This document shows, piece by piece, positions 17,956 through 25,999 of a stretch of DNA of 64,000 nt; the first letter of the stretch is position 1; every line of letters begins with the position of its first letter. The notes beneath the pieces were generated by a model. That model was not told where the DNA came from and did no database searches. It saw only the letters and a program-made list of their open reading frames with translations. The position numbers and the translations under genes are program-made. Origin of the DNA: Chryseobacterium gotjawalense (GTDB taxonomy: Bacteria > Bacteroidota > Bacteroidia > Flavobacteriales > Weeksellaceae); the NCBI RefSeq assembly GCF_030012525.1, contig NZ_CP124855.1, forward strand, positions 2,170,001-2,234,000, in the 5' to 3' direction.

Positions 17956-18996
17956 ATGCGCATAGAAACCGAACTCAAATTAGGATTTAAAGACGTGATG
18001 ATCCGTCCGAAAAGGTCGACTCTTAAATCCCGGTCACAAGTAAGTTTAGAAAGAATATTCACCTTCAGAAACTCACAGAAAAAATGGACCGGTGTTCCCA
18101 TTATTGCAGCCAATATGGATACCGTTGGAACTTTTGAAATGGCAGAAGCACTGGCAAAAGATCAAATTATCACTGCGATTCACAAACATTATACTTTAAG
18201 TGAATGGTCGGATTTTCTTGAAAACCAAGAAGATTCCATTTACGATTATATCGCTTTGAGCACAGGAATTAGCAAAGCGGATGAGGAAAAAATCCAGCAA
18301 ATTGTGCAGGCACATCCAAAGATTAATTTTTTATGCATTGATGTGGCCAATGGGTACTCTGAACATTTCGTCAGCTTTGTAAAAAAAATGCGTCAGATTT
18401 TTCCTGATAAAACAATCATCGCAGGAAATGTAGTGACCGGTGAAATGGTAGAAGAACTGATCCTGGCGGGTGCCGATATCATCAAAGTCGGGATCGGGCC
18501 CGGTTCGGTTTGTACGACGAGAATAAAAACCGGTGTTGGTTATCCACAACTTTCTGCGATTGTAGAATGTGCGGATGCCGCTCATGGACTTGGCGGACAT
18601 ATCATTTCGGATGGCGGCTGTAAAGTTCCAGGCGATGTGGCAAAAGCCTTCGGCGGCGGCGCAGATTTCGTGATGTTGGGCGGAATGTTTGCCGGACACG
18701 ACGAAAGTGGTGGTGAAATCGTAGAAGAAAACGGCAAGAAATACCGCCTTTTTTACGGAATGAGTTCCCAAACTGCGATGGATAAACATTCTGGCGGCGT
18801 TGCAGAATACCGTGCTTCTGAAGGAAAAACCGTGAAAGTTACATACAAAGGCGCCGTTGCTGAAACCGTGAAAGATATTTTAGGCGGCGTGCGGTCAACC
18901 TGTACTTATGTTGGTGCTTCTCAATTGCGGGAACTTTCAAAAAGAACGACTTTTATCCGGGTAGCAGAACAGGAAAATCAGGTTTTTGGAAGTTAA
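17956..18996 (+). CDS. guaC: GMP reductase
   Basis: GMP reductase converts GMP to IMP and ammonia with NADPH. The 346-residue protein has the IMPDH/GMPR barrel with catalytic Cys in [18 protein letters not shown] (about 180-197), the phosphate loop [20 protein letters not shown] and the [10 protein letters not shown] flap. It lacks CBS domains, and its length and start ([15 protein letters not shown]) match GuaC rather than IMP dehydrogenase. A terminator hairpin follows. Confidence 0.96.
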   Translation: MRIETELKLGFKDVMIRPKRSTLKSRSQVSLERIFTFRNSQKKWTGVPIIAANMDTVGTFEMAEALAKDQIITAIHKHYTLSEWSDFLENQEDSIYDYIALSTGISKADEEKIQQIVQAHPKINFLCIDVANGYSEHFVSFVKKMRQIFPDKTIIAGNVVTGEMVEELILAGADIIKVGIGPGSVCTTRIKTGVGYPQLSAIVECADAAHGLGGHIISDGGCKVPGDVAKAFGGGADFVMLGGMFAGHDESGGEIVEENGKKYRLFYGMSSQTAMDKHSGGVAEYRASEGKTVKVTYKGAVAETVKDILGGVRSTCTYVGASQLRELSKRTTFIRVAEQENQVFGS

Positions 18997-19021
18997 AATA
19001 CGGAATTGAATTATAATCGAT

Positions 19022-19055
19022 AATGCTCTGATTTTTCAGGGCATTATTTTTTTTT
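19022..19055 (+). terminator. Terminator after guaC
   Basis: Hairpin AATGCTCTGA/TCAGGGCATT (one G-T pair) followed by a run of nine T. Confidence 0.85.
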
Positions 19056-19072
19056 GAAAGAAGAACGGTTTT

Positions 19073-19735
19073 TTATTCCAACCATTTTTCAATCTGCAAT
19101 TCAGCCATATCGATGCAAGCTTTTTCATTTTTTAAAGCGAAAATCGACAGCTCTGTACATGCGATTACAACAGGATTTTGAGCCGAATATTTTTTTATTA
19201 AATTTTTAAAAAATGACTGCTGTGCGGAAGATGCTGTATTTTGGTAAACTTCTTTTCTGAAATCATCCATCCAAATTTGATCTTCTGAGGTGGGTTTTAA
19301 AATAACAATTCCTTTTTCAGAAAATTTCTTCGCTAAATATTCAGAATTCACAGTATATAAAGTTCCAAAGAGGAAAATCTTCGAAATTCTGTTTTGAGTT
19401 AGATAATCCAAAGTTAACTGCACAGGATGACAGATTTCAAAAGGGCTTTTTATTTGATCCAGTGTTTCGTGCAGCGTGATATTTGGAATCAGCAATTTTG
19501 TAATTCCAAGATCTGAAATCTCCCTCAGGATAATTTTCAGTTTCGGAATCAAGACTTTAAAATTATTAGGCAAAAACGGGTTTATCTCCTGAAAATCAAT
19601 TTGATACAACAGCAACGGACATGTTGAAAACTTAGAATTACATTCCCGGTATTTCCGGTGTATTTGGTTAAGATAATATTCGGTGGAAGCTGAACCTAAT
19701 CCTAAAATTCCACGACGGGCCAGATCTGCTTTCAT
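19073..19735 (-). CDS. Aspartate/glutamate racemase family protein with altered first active-site position
   Basis: The 220-residue protein has the two-lobed Asp/Glu racemase pattern, with the second catalytic motif VIACTELS (Cys193). The first motif, normally PCNTAH, reads PNITLH here, so Asn85 replaces the cysteine. Two-base racemases need both thiols. Family members with one replaced cysteine are known to have restricted or altered chemistry, so this protein may not be a normal racemase. It is the last gene of a three-gene operon with egtB and egtD and overlaps egtD by 4 nt, which suggests a role linked to that pathway. Confidence 0.75.
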   Translation of the reverse strand: MKADLARRGILGLGSASTEYYLNQIHRKYRECNSKFSTCPLLLYQIDFQEINPFLPNNFKVLIPKLKIILREISDLGITKLLIPNITLHETLDQIKSPFEICHPVQLTLDYLTQNRISKIFLFGTLYTVNSEYLAKKFSEKGIVILKPTSEDQIWMDDFRKEVYQNTASSAQQSFFKNLIKKYSAQNPVVIACTELSIFALKNEKACIDMAELQIEKWLE

Positions 19736-20685
19736 TTTTTAGTAAGAATATAATCCGCAAAAAAACGCTTTGAATCCAAAAATTTGCGGGTGATTTCCAA
19801 TCCGGAATCCTTGAGTAAATTCTGTAAAATTTCATCGGTGTATTTTCGGGAAATCTCGGTGTGAATCGTTTCATTTTCTTCAAAGTCAAAAGACTGTTCC
19901 AGTTCTTTGATGTAAACAGAATGCTTTTTTTTGCTTCTCAAATAACTTTTTGCAATACCTTCTTTTTCAGTATATTCGGGAGCATGTTCAAAATTTTCGA
20001 GATCAAAATCGGCACCCAGTTCTTTATTAATTCTTTTTAATAAATTTAAATTAAAGGCGCTGGTAATTCCGGAAGCGTCATTATACGCTGGGAGAACGAT
20101 GTCTTTTGATTTTAAAAGATCTAATCCCAGAAGCAGTTTTTCATTATTTTTTAAATGAGCTGCAATCTTGTGTAAAAATTGAGCTGCAATTCCGTCCGGC
20201 ATGTTCCCTAAACTGGACCCGATAAATAAAATGACTTTCGGTTTATCCGACGAAAAAAGCTGGTCTAAAACCTGAAAATAATCACCTTGCTTTGGATCAG
20301 ATTTTAAGTTGGGAAATAAGTTCTGCATTCTTTCGGTAATTACAGAAAGGCTGTTTTTCGAAATATCAACCGGAATATATTTAAACTTAAAGTTCTTGTC
20401 GAGTAACGTTTTCAACAGGTATTGTGTTTTCTTTCCGTCGCCGGCTCCCAATTCGATCAATTCAAATTCTTCAGTATTACTGATTTCAAAAGACTGGATG
20501 ATGGCCTCGCTTTGTTGACTGAAAATCTCCATTTCAGCACTGGTCAGATAATATTCCGGCATTTCCATAATTTGCTGGAAAAGCTCATCTCCTGCTTTAT
20601 CGTAGAAATAATGCGAAGAAATGTATTTGGGATTTTGGCTGAGACCAGCCTTAATATCTCTTAAAAATGGGTCGTTTTTTTTCAT
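19732..20685 (-). CDS. egtD: L-histidine N-alpha-methyltransferase EgtD
   Basis: EgtD trimethylates histidine to hercynine with S-adenosylmethionine. The 317-residue protein carries the EgtD fold: YYLTSAEMEIF near residue 35, the SAM loop LIELGAGDGKKTQYLL, the family signature LFIGSSLGNMP, and the C-terminal IHTEISRKY motif. I chose the ATG ending at 20685 because it overlaps the egtB stop as ATGA; a longer frame would start inside egtB. It also overlaps the next gene by 4 nt, so all three genes are likely coupled in translation. Confidence 0.93.
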   Translation of the reverse strand: MKKNDPFLRDIKAGLSQNPKYISSHYFYDKAGDELFQQIMEMPEYYLTSAEMEIFSQQSEAIIQSFEISNTEEFELIELGAGDGKKTQYLLKTLLDKNFKFKYIPVDISKNSLSVITERMQNLFPNLKSDPKQGDYFQVLDQLFSSDKPKVILFIGSSLGNMPDGIAAQFLHKIAAHLKNNEKLLLGLDLLKSKDIVLPAYNDASGITSAFNLNLLKRINKELGADFDLENFEHAPEYTEKEGIAKSYLRSKKKHSVYIKELEQSFDFEENETIHTEISRKYTDEILQNLLKDSGLEITRKFLDSKRFFADYILTKK

Positions 20686-21833
20686 TTTGCTAATCTTATT
20701 CCGGTGACTTGCCAACGGTGTTTTGGGTGAAAAAAGTTTCTGTAGGTTTTCCTTTCATGACCTTTGGGTGTTGCCGTTGAAGCTCCCCGCAAAACCATTT
20801 GACTGACCATAAATTTGCCGTTGTATTCGCCGACCGCTCCTTCTGCAATCCGGAAATTAGGGTAAGGAAGGTAAGCAGAATACGTCCATTCCCAGCGTTT
20901 TCCCCAATCCAGCTGGTCTTCGGCAGCTTCCCATTCAAATTCGGTCGGTAATCTGAGGTCTTTCCAGGTTGCGAAAGCTTGAGCTTCGTAGAAAGAAATG
21001 TGCGCCAAAATATGATTGGGCTCAATGGGTTTTAATCCTTCTAAAGTGTACGAAAACCATTTTCCTTCAATTTGTTTCCAGTAAAGTGGCGATTTTACTT
21101 GATTTTCGTTCACCCAAGACCAACCTTCATCGAGCCAGAATCTAAAGTTTTCATACCCGCCGGCTTCCATGAATTCAATAAATTCTGCATTGGTAACGAA
21201 AGCTTTTGAAATTTGAAATTCATGTAAAAAGACTTTGTGTCTTCCTTTTTCATTATCGAAATGAAAACCTGCTCCTTCATACCCAATTTCGTAGATTCCT
21301 TCGGGAATTTTGATCCAACCGGCATCGCTATTTTCCTGAGCGGTAAGGTTGAACTTCTCTTTATAAACAGGAAAAACAGGATTGTAAGAAAAGGTATGTT
21401 TCAGATCCGTAATCAGGAGTTCCTGATGTTGCTGCTCATGATTAATTCCTAAAATAAGAAGTTCTTCTAATTCGGAACTGGAATTGGTCTGTAATAATTT
21501 TTCGATATGACCGTCGACATATTTTCGGTATTCATAGACTTCTTTAACCGTCGGGCGGGTGATTGTTCCGCGTTCGGTGCGAATGGCGCGATCACCCAAG
21601 GTCTGGTAATAACTGTTGAACAAAAAACCAAAATGAGGATTGAAAACCCTGTAACCGGCTAGAAATTTTTTAAGAATCATCTCCTCAAAAAACCACGTGG
21701 TGTGACTGAGGTGCCACTTTGGAGGACTTGCAAAATCGACAGGCTGAGGAATGTAATCCTCAATTTCAAGAGGCTCACAAAGGGAAACGGTGTGTGCACG
21801 CGTGTTTTGAAATATTTGGAATAGAGCACTCAT
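20682..21833 (-). CDS. egtB: EgtB-type hercynine sulfoxide synthase
   Basis: EgtB is an iron enzyme that joins hercynine to a cysteine-type thiol with oxygen. The 383-residue protein has an N-terminal DinB-like domain supplying the iron ligands, His44 in HLSHTTW and His131/His135 in NHEQQHQE. A C-terminal formylglycine-generating-enzyme-like domain ends in ATPKGHERKTYRNFF. It heads the operon with egtD. No egtA, egtC or egtE homologue is in the window, so either free cysteine is used directly, as in some non-actinobacterial EgtB enzymes, or the other genes lie elsewhere. Ovothiol chemistry (OvoA) is a less likely alternative given the separate EgtD. Confidence 0.92.
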   Translation of the reverse strand: MSALFQIFQNTRAHTVSLCEPLEIEDYIPQPVDFASPPKWHLSHTTWFFEEMILKKFLAGYRVFNPHFGFLFNSYYQTLGDRAIRTERGTITRPTVKEVYEYRKYVDGHIEKLLQTNSSSELEELLILGINHEQQHQELLITDLKHTFSYNPVFPVYKEKFNLTAQENSDAGWIKIPEGIYEIGYEGAGFHFDNEKGRHKVFLHEFQISKAFVTNAEFIEFMEAGGYENFRFWLDEGWSWVNENQVKSPLYWKQIEGKWFSYTLEGLKPIEPNHILAHISFYEAQAFATWKDLRLPTEFEWEAAEDQLDWGKRWEWTYSAYLPYPNFRIAEGAVGEYNGKFMVSQMVLRGASTATPKGHERKTYRNFFHPKHRWQVTGIRLAK

Positions 21834-21988
21834 AAATTTTGGCTAAAAATTATAAGTGTATGAAATACAAAAAATATTCCGCAACGAAAAATAACCAACT
21901 GATTACTAATAATTAACAAAAAAAATTCTTACTAAAAATCTAAAGTGGCGAACGATAAATTTTTAGTAAGAAAAACATCATTGTAATC

Positions 21989-22093
21989 TAGCCCAGATCG
22001 AAGCGGCATCCTTTTTCTTTTTTTCCGAAAAAGAAAAAGATATAGCGGAGAGCTGGACTGCATTTTATAAGAAGCGAAAATCCTGTAGCTCCT
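21989..22093 (+). repeat. Dispersed hairpin repeat family, copy 2
   Basis: Starts TAGCCCAGATCGAAGCGG, has a 12-bp hairpin (CTTTTTCTTTTT/AAAAAGAAAAAG) at its centre, then ATATAGCGGAGAG and TAGCTCCT at the end. Both ends match copy 1 while the hairpin sequence differs. It fills much of the 279-bp spacer between egtB and the fabG 3' end. Confidence 0.8.
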
Positions 22094-22112
22094 TTAAAAG
22101 AAATTTACAGAA

Positions 22113-22856
22113 TTAAGTCAACATTCCACCATCAACATTTAAAACCTGTCCTGTGATATAATTGGACATATCGCTCGCCAGGAAAACACAGGCATTCGCC
22201 ACATCTTCCGGCTGACCACCGCGTTTCAAAGGAATTGCATCTCTCCAACCCTGCACGGTTTTTTCGTCTAAAGCAGCCGTCATTTCAGTTTCAATAAATC
22301 CTGGGGCAACTGCATTGCAACGGATATTCCGGGAACCCAGCTCGAGCGCAATCGATTTTGAAAAACCGATCACTCCGGCTTTTGATGCCGCATAGTTTGC
22401 CTGACCAGCATTACCTTTAACCCCAACGACCGACGTCATATTGATAATTGAGCCTGATCTTGCTTTCATCATCGGTTTAATTACTGCTTTGGTCAGGTTG
22501 AATACCGAATCCAAATTCACTTTTATGATGGTATCCCAATCGTCTTTTGACATTCTGAGCATTAAATTATCGCGCGTAATTCCGGCGTTGTTGATCAAAA
22601 TATCGATTTTACCAAAATCTGCAAGCACATCCGCAGCTAACTGCTGAGCAGCATCGTAATCGGAAGCATCTGACTGGTAGGATTTTACCTTGATTATCTT
22701 TCCTAATTCTTCCTCCAAAGCTTTTGCTTTATCGACAGAACCGGCGTAGGTAAAAGCAACTTGCGCTCCTTCTCTCGCAAAAACTTCTGCGATTCCTTTT
22801 CCGATTCCGCGTGTTGCTCCTGTGATGAGGGCAACTTTTCCTTCTAATAATCCCAT
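22113..22856 (-). CDS. fabG: 3-oxoacyl-[acyl-carrier-protein] reductase FabG
   Basis: FabG reduces 3-ketoacyl-ACP with NADPH in fatty acid elongation. The 247-residue short-chain dehydrogenase has the cofactor loop GATRGIGKGIA (about 12-22), NNAGITRDNLMLRM (about 87-100), the catalytic Ser in MTSVVG and YAASKAG (Tyr about 153, Lys 157), and the C-terminal ITGQVLNVDGGM. NNAGITRDNL and the end motif are typical of FabG rather than other SDRs. It follows rsmI by 10 bp. Confidence 0.93.
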   Translation of the reverse strand: MGLLEGKVALITGATRGIGKGIAEVFAREGAQVAFTYAGSVDKAKALEEELGKIIKVKSYQSDASDYDAAQQLAADVLADFGKIDILINNAGITRDNLMLRMSKDDWDTIIKVNLDSVFNLTKAVIKPMMKARSGSIINMTSVVGVKGNAGQANYAASKAGVIGFSKSIALELGSRNIRCNAVAPGFIETEMTAALDEKTVQGWRDAIPLKRGGQPEDVANACVFLASDMSNYITGQVLNVDGGMLT

Positions 22857-22866
22857 ATTCTTTCGT

Positions 22867-23601
22867 TTATTTTTCTAGGTTTTTGTATTTATTTTTAGAC
22901 AAAGGTTTTTCGTCTTCATCTTCTTTCGTGTCAACATTATTGATAACTAAAACAATTTCCCCTTTTAAAGTTTTACTTTTGGAAAACTCAATTAACTCAT
23001 TGATATTGCCTCTTTTAGTTTCTTCAAATTTCTTGGATATTTCACGGCTTAAACTTACTTTCGTCTCTTCCCCAAAAAATTCTTTAATCTGTTCTAAAGT
23101 CGTATTTATTTTATGTGGACTTTCGTACAAAACGATGGTTTTTTTCTCTTCTGCGAGTTGTTTTAATTTCGTTTGTCTTCCTTTTTTTTGGGGTAAGAAT
23201 CCTGCAAATAAAAACTCATTATTCGGCAATCCCGAAACCACCAAAGCCGGAACAAAAGCTGTTGCTCCCGGTAAACACTGCATTTCTAATTTCTGATCGG
23301 AAACTGCTTTTGCCAACAAATAACCTGGATCTGAAATTCCAGGTGTTCCCGCATCGGTAATAATGGCAATATTTTGTCCGTTTTTTAAATCGTCAATTAC
23401 TTTCTGCGTGGTTTGATGTTCATTATGTAAATGATACGATTTTAGTGGTTTAGATATTTCATAATGCTTCAAAAGAAAGCCCGAAGTCCGGGTATCTTCA
23501 CATAAAATATAATCGACTTCTTTCAGAATTTTTACCGCTCTGAAAGTCATGTCTTCTAAATTCCCAATCGGTGTTGGAACAAAATATAGGAGTCCGCTCA
23601 T
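22867..23601 (-). CDS. rsmI: 16S rRNA (cytidine1402-2'-O)-methyltransferase RsmI
   Basis: RsmI 2'-O-methylates C1402 in the 16S rRNA decoding centre. The 244-residue protein begins with the family start LYFVPTPIGNLEDMTFRAV. It also has CEDTRTSG, the SAM-site stretch ITDAGTPGISDPGY (about 81-94), the loop LPGATAFVPALVVSGL, and FLPQKKGR. It is somewhat shorter than E. coli RsmI, lacking the C-terminal helical domain. It is upstream of and probably cotranscribed with fabG. Confidence 0.95.
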   Translation of the reverse strand: MSGLLYFVPTPIGNLEDMTFRAVKILKEVDYILCEDTRTSGFLLKHYEISKPLKSYHLHNEHQTTQKVIDDLKNGQNIAIITDAGTPGISDPGYLLAKAVSDQKLEMQCLPGATAFVPALVVSGLPNNEFLFAGFLPQKKGRQTKLKQLAEEKKTIVLYESPHKINTTLEQIKEFFGEETKVSLSREISKKFEETKRGNINELIEFSKSKTLKGEIVLVINNVDTKEDEDEKPLSKNKYKNLEK

Positions 23602-23679
23602 TTTTTATTTTTTTTCTATGGGAATGAATTCCAACATTTTATCTTAATTTGTGTTGGGATAAATTCCGATGCTCATATT

Positions 23680-23785
23680 CGTTGGAATAAATTCCAACGC
23701 TTTAATATCGGCCGTCGCGCTGCGACTGGATGAGGAGTTGTGGAGCAACGGCCGATATTTTGACTGAGATTTTAATCTCAGGGTT
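23680..23785 (+). repeat. Structured direct repeat, left copy
   Basis: Element 1 is GTTGGAAT AA ATTCCAAC at 23681-23698. Element 2 has 10-bp arms AATATCGGCC (23704-23713) and GGCCGATATT (23750-23759). These enclose two small hairpins, GTCGC-GCT-GCGAC (23714-23726) and GTTGT-GGA-GCAAC (23737-23749), giving a three-way junction. Element 3 is CTGAGATT TT AATCTCAG at 23764-23781. Confidence 0.9.
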
Positions 23786-23833
23786 TGGATATTTATCTTT
23801 AATTATAAATCTCCGGCAAAATTAATCTATTCT

Positions 23834-24295
23834 TTAAATTAAATCTTCAAACCAATAATTTTCATCATATTCAACTTCAAATTCCTTTATAAGTTTGTGA
23901 TATTCAGTCTTAAAGTTTTCCTTTTTGTGATGTTCTTCCTGATTCTGAATGTATTTATAAACATTGCTGATGGCAGTCTGGCTGTAACTAAATCCACCGA
24001 ATCCTCTCTGCCATTCAAACCGCTCGTTTAAAAATCCACTTTCATTAATCCATTTTGAAGATTTTGCTTTTACACTTTTCATCACCTCAGAAAGCGAAAT
24101 TGCGGATTTCAAAGAAAAGAAACAGTGAATATGATCTTCTACTCCATTTACAATGATTGTTTGGCATCCTGTTTCATTGATCAGATTACCTACTACCGCA
24201 AATAATTCTTTTTTAAAATGCTCCTCAATTAAAGCCTTCCTATATTTTACAGAAAAAACCGTCTGCACATATAATTTTACATAAGTGTTTGGCAT
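23834..24295 (-). CDS. IS200-like / REP-associated Y1 transposase
   Basis: The 153-residue protein is a single-domain HUH nuclease of the Tnp_Y1 family. The HUH motif appears as DHIHCFFSL (about 50-58), and the catalytic Tyr lies in the C-terminal helix around SNVYKYIQNQEEHHKKE (about 115-130). Such proteins move single-stranded DNA by binding hairpins at the element ends. The frame is complete, so the enzyme may be active. It is enclosed by two palindromic direct repeats, the expected binding substrates. Confidence 0.93.
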   Translation of the reverse strand: MPNTYVKLYVQTVFSVKYRKALIEEHFKKELFAVVGNLINETGCQTIIVNGVEDHIHCFFSLKSAISLSEVMKSVKAKSSKWINESGFLNERFEWQRGFGGFSYSQTAISNVYKYIQNQEEHHKKENFKTEYHKLIKEFEVEYDENYWFEDLI

Positions 24296-24605
24296 ATTGA
24301 AAACATTTTAAAATTATAATTTCGCGATGGAATAAATTTTATTGCATCAAATAAATTCCAATGGTATTAACGGCATTACGCATTATGCGCGTTGGAATAA
24401 ATTCCGATGCGTGTTTATATCGGTTTATATCGATAATGCACGTTGGAATAAATTCCAACGCTGTAATATCGGCCGTCGCGCTGCGACTGGATGATGAGTT
24501 GCGGAGCAACGGCCGATATTTTTGACTGAGATTTTAATCTCAGGGTTCTGTTTATATTTTAATCTCAAAACTGAGCAAAATTGTAATTGATTGATCCCGT
24601 AAACA
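24296..24605. other. Spacer with degenerate palindrome copies and the right direct repeat
   Basis: This 310-bp spacer upstream of the transposase holds a partial copy of the first palindrome (GTTGGAATAAATTCCGATGC from 24391), the full repeat at 24441-24547, and the 3' end of the MurC-like gene's transcript. I see no gene. Confidence 0.6.
24441..24547 (+). repeat. Structured direct repeat, right copy
   Basis: This copy differs from the left copy at three bases and one single-base insertion. It has the same three palindromes; the second inner hairpin is GTTGC-GGA-GCAAC, fully paired where the left copy has a G-T pair, so the structure appears conserved. Confidence 0.9.
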
Positions 24606-25982
24606 TTACAGATTATCAAACAATTCTTTGCAAAAATGCTCTAAACCAGGATCTCTCGCACCCATTAACAACAAAACTGTTCCGGGTTTTAATTCCGGTT
24701 TCAGCGCTTCCAGCAATTGATTTCTGTCATCTATAAAATGGGCATTTTTACCTTTTGCTTTAATTCCTTCGATCAAGTCATTGGCTGAAATATCTTTGAC
24801 CGCGGTTCCGCCAGCGTAGAAAATTTCGCTCATCCAGATTTCATCCTGCGGTCGTAATGCTTCCGAAATTTCTTCAATAAAATCATTTTTCAAAAACCGA
24901 GTTGGTCCATAACCGTGTGGTTGAAACCACGCAATCACTTTCTCCGCCAAAGGTTGACAAGCTTTAATCGAAGCGGCACATTTCGCTGGATTGTGCGCGT
25001 AATCATCAATCACCCAAACGCCATTTTTCTGTCCAAGGATCTGATGGCGACGGTAAATTCCTTCATATTTCGCTAAACTTTTGGCACAAGTTTTTAAATC
25101 AATTCCAATTTGATGCGCGACTGCAATTGCTGCCGTTGCATTTTCCACGGAATGTCTCCCAATGGAATTCATTTCAAAATGTTGATTTAAAACTTGGAAA
25201 TTTAAATGAAAACCATCTTGATTGAAATTTTTGGCAGAATATCCTGCGTTTTCATCTTCAAAACCAAAATCATTTCCAGGATTTGCCGACAAAGTTTTCG
25301 CTAATGTATTCGATTGATTTACAACGAATAAACCCTTTGTGTTGTTTTTAAAAATGGTGAATAATTCTATCAGTTCATCAATTTCCTGGTGATCTTTATC
25401 GATGTTTAAAAGCAAGCCAATTTCTGGTTTATATTGAACCACGGAACCATCACTTTCATCGGCTTCGATGATTAACCATTCCCCTTTTCCAACCGCAGCA
25501 TTTCCTATTTTCCCTTCTTTGATAATGCTTGTTAAACCTGCGCCAGAAATAATACTCGGCTCAAATTGAGCATCAAGTAAAATTTGATATAACATCGCCG
25601 AAGTGGTTGATTTTCCTGAAGTTCCGGCAACAGCAATTGTTTTTTTACTTTCAGCAATAATCGATAACAGTTCGCTTCTTTTAATTATTGGGATTCCGAG
25701 TTCTTTGGCTTTTTGAACTTCATAAACAGAGTCTTCAATGGCGGTAGAAACAACTATTAAATCAGTTTTTTCAGTGATTCCGCTTCCGTCTTGCAGAAAA
25801 CAATTGATGCCTTCAGCTTCTAACTGTTCCTTGGTTTTGTTGTATTCGCCGGGATGAAAATAGCGGTCGCTTCCGGAAACTTCTTTTCCATTTCCTTTTA
25901 GATATTGAGCAATGGCGCTCATCCCGACTCCCGCAACGCCGATGAAAAAAACATTTTGGAAATCTGCTATATTTTTTATCAT
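24606..25982 (-). CDS. Mur ligase family protein, MurC-like (possible Mpl-type)
   Basis: The 458-residue ligase begins with the Rossmann motif FIGVAGVGMSAIAQYL of MurC/Mpl proteins, then the ATP loop AGTSGKSTTSAM (about 120), IEADESDGS, the domain-3 motif YEGIYRRHQILG and DDYAHNPAKC. MurC adds L-alanine to UDP-MurNAc, whereas Mpl reattaches a recycled tripeptide. The gene stands outside any division and cell wall cluster, which argues for a second, specialised or recycling enzyme rather than the essential MurC; sequence alone does not settle this. The ATG ending at 25982 was chosen over an upstream TTG. It follows an acidic protein gene in the same operon. Confidence 0.8.
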   Translation of the reverse strand: MIKNIADFQNVFFIGVAGVGMSAIAQYLKGNGKEVSGSDRYFHPGEYNKTKEQLEAEGINCFLQDGSGITEKTDLIVVSTAIEDSVYEVQKAKELGIPIIKRSELLSIIAESKKTIAVAGTSGKSTTSAMLYQILLDAQFEPSIISGAGLTSIIKEGKIGNAAVGKGEWLIIEADESDGSVVQYKPEIGLLLNIDKDHQEIDELIELFTIFKNNTKGLFVVNQSNTLAKTLSANPGNDFGFEDENAGYSAKNFNQDGFHLNFQVLNQHFEMNSIGRHSVENATAAIAVAHQIGIDLKTCAKSLAKYEGIYRRHQILGQKNGVWVIDDYAHNPAKCAASIKACQPLAEKVIAWFQPHGYGPTRFLKNDFIEEISEALRPQDEIWMSEIFYAGGTAVKDISANDLIEGIKAKGKNAHFIDDRNQLLEALKPELKPGTVLLLMGARDPGLEHFCKELFDNL

Positions 25983-25999
25983 ATTCAAAGTTTCAGGGC

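Larger units (their letters stand above)
23680..24547. mobile_element. RAYT/REP-like unit: Y1 transposase between two structured direct repeats
   Basis: Two direct repeats of about 106 bp (23680-23785 and 24441-24547) enclose one HUH/Y1 transposase gene. Each repeat contains three separate palindromes. Degenerate copies of the first palindrome occur just outside and inside (near 23621, 23652 and 24391). The arrangement fits IS200/IS605-type ends or REP sequences with a REP-associated tyrosine transposase. It sits between rsmI and the MurC-like gene without breaking either. Confidence 0.75.

Noticed and set aside
20682..21833. Sulfatase-modifying (formylglycine-generating) enzyme
   Set aside because: The C-terminal domain belongs to that fold, but the N-terminal DinB-like domain with the HxxxxH-type iron ligands and the adjacent egtD show it is EgtB-like.
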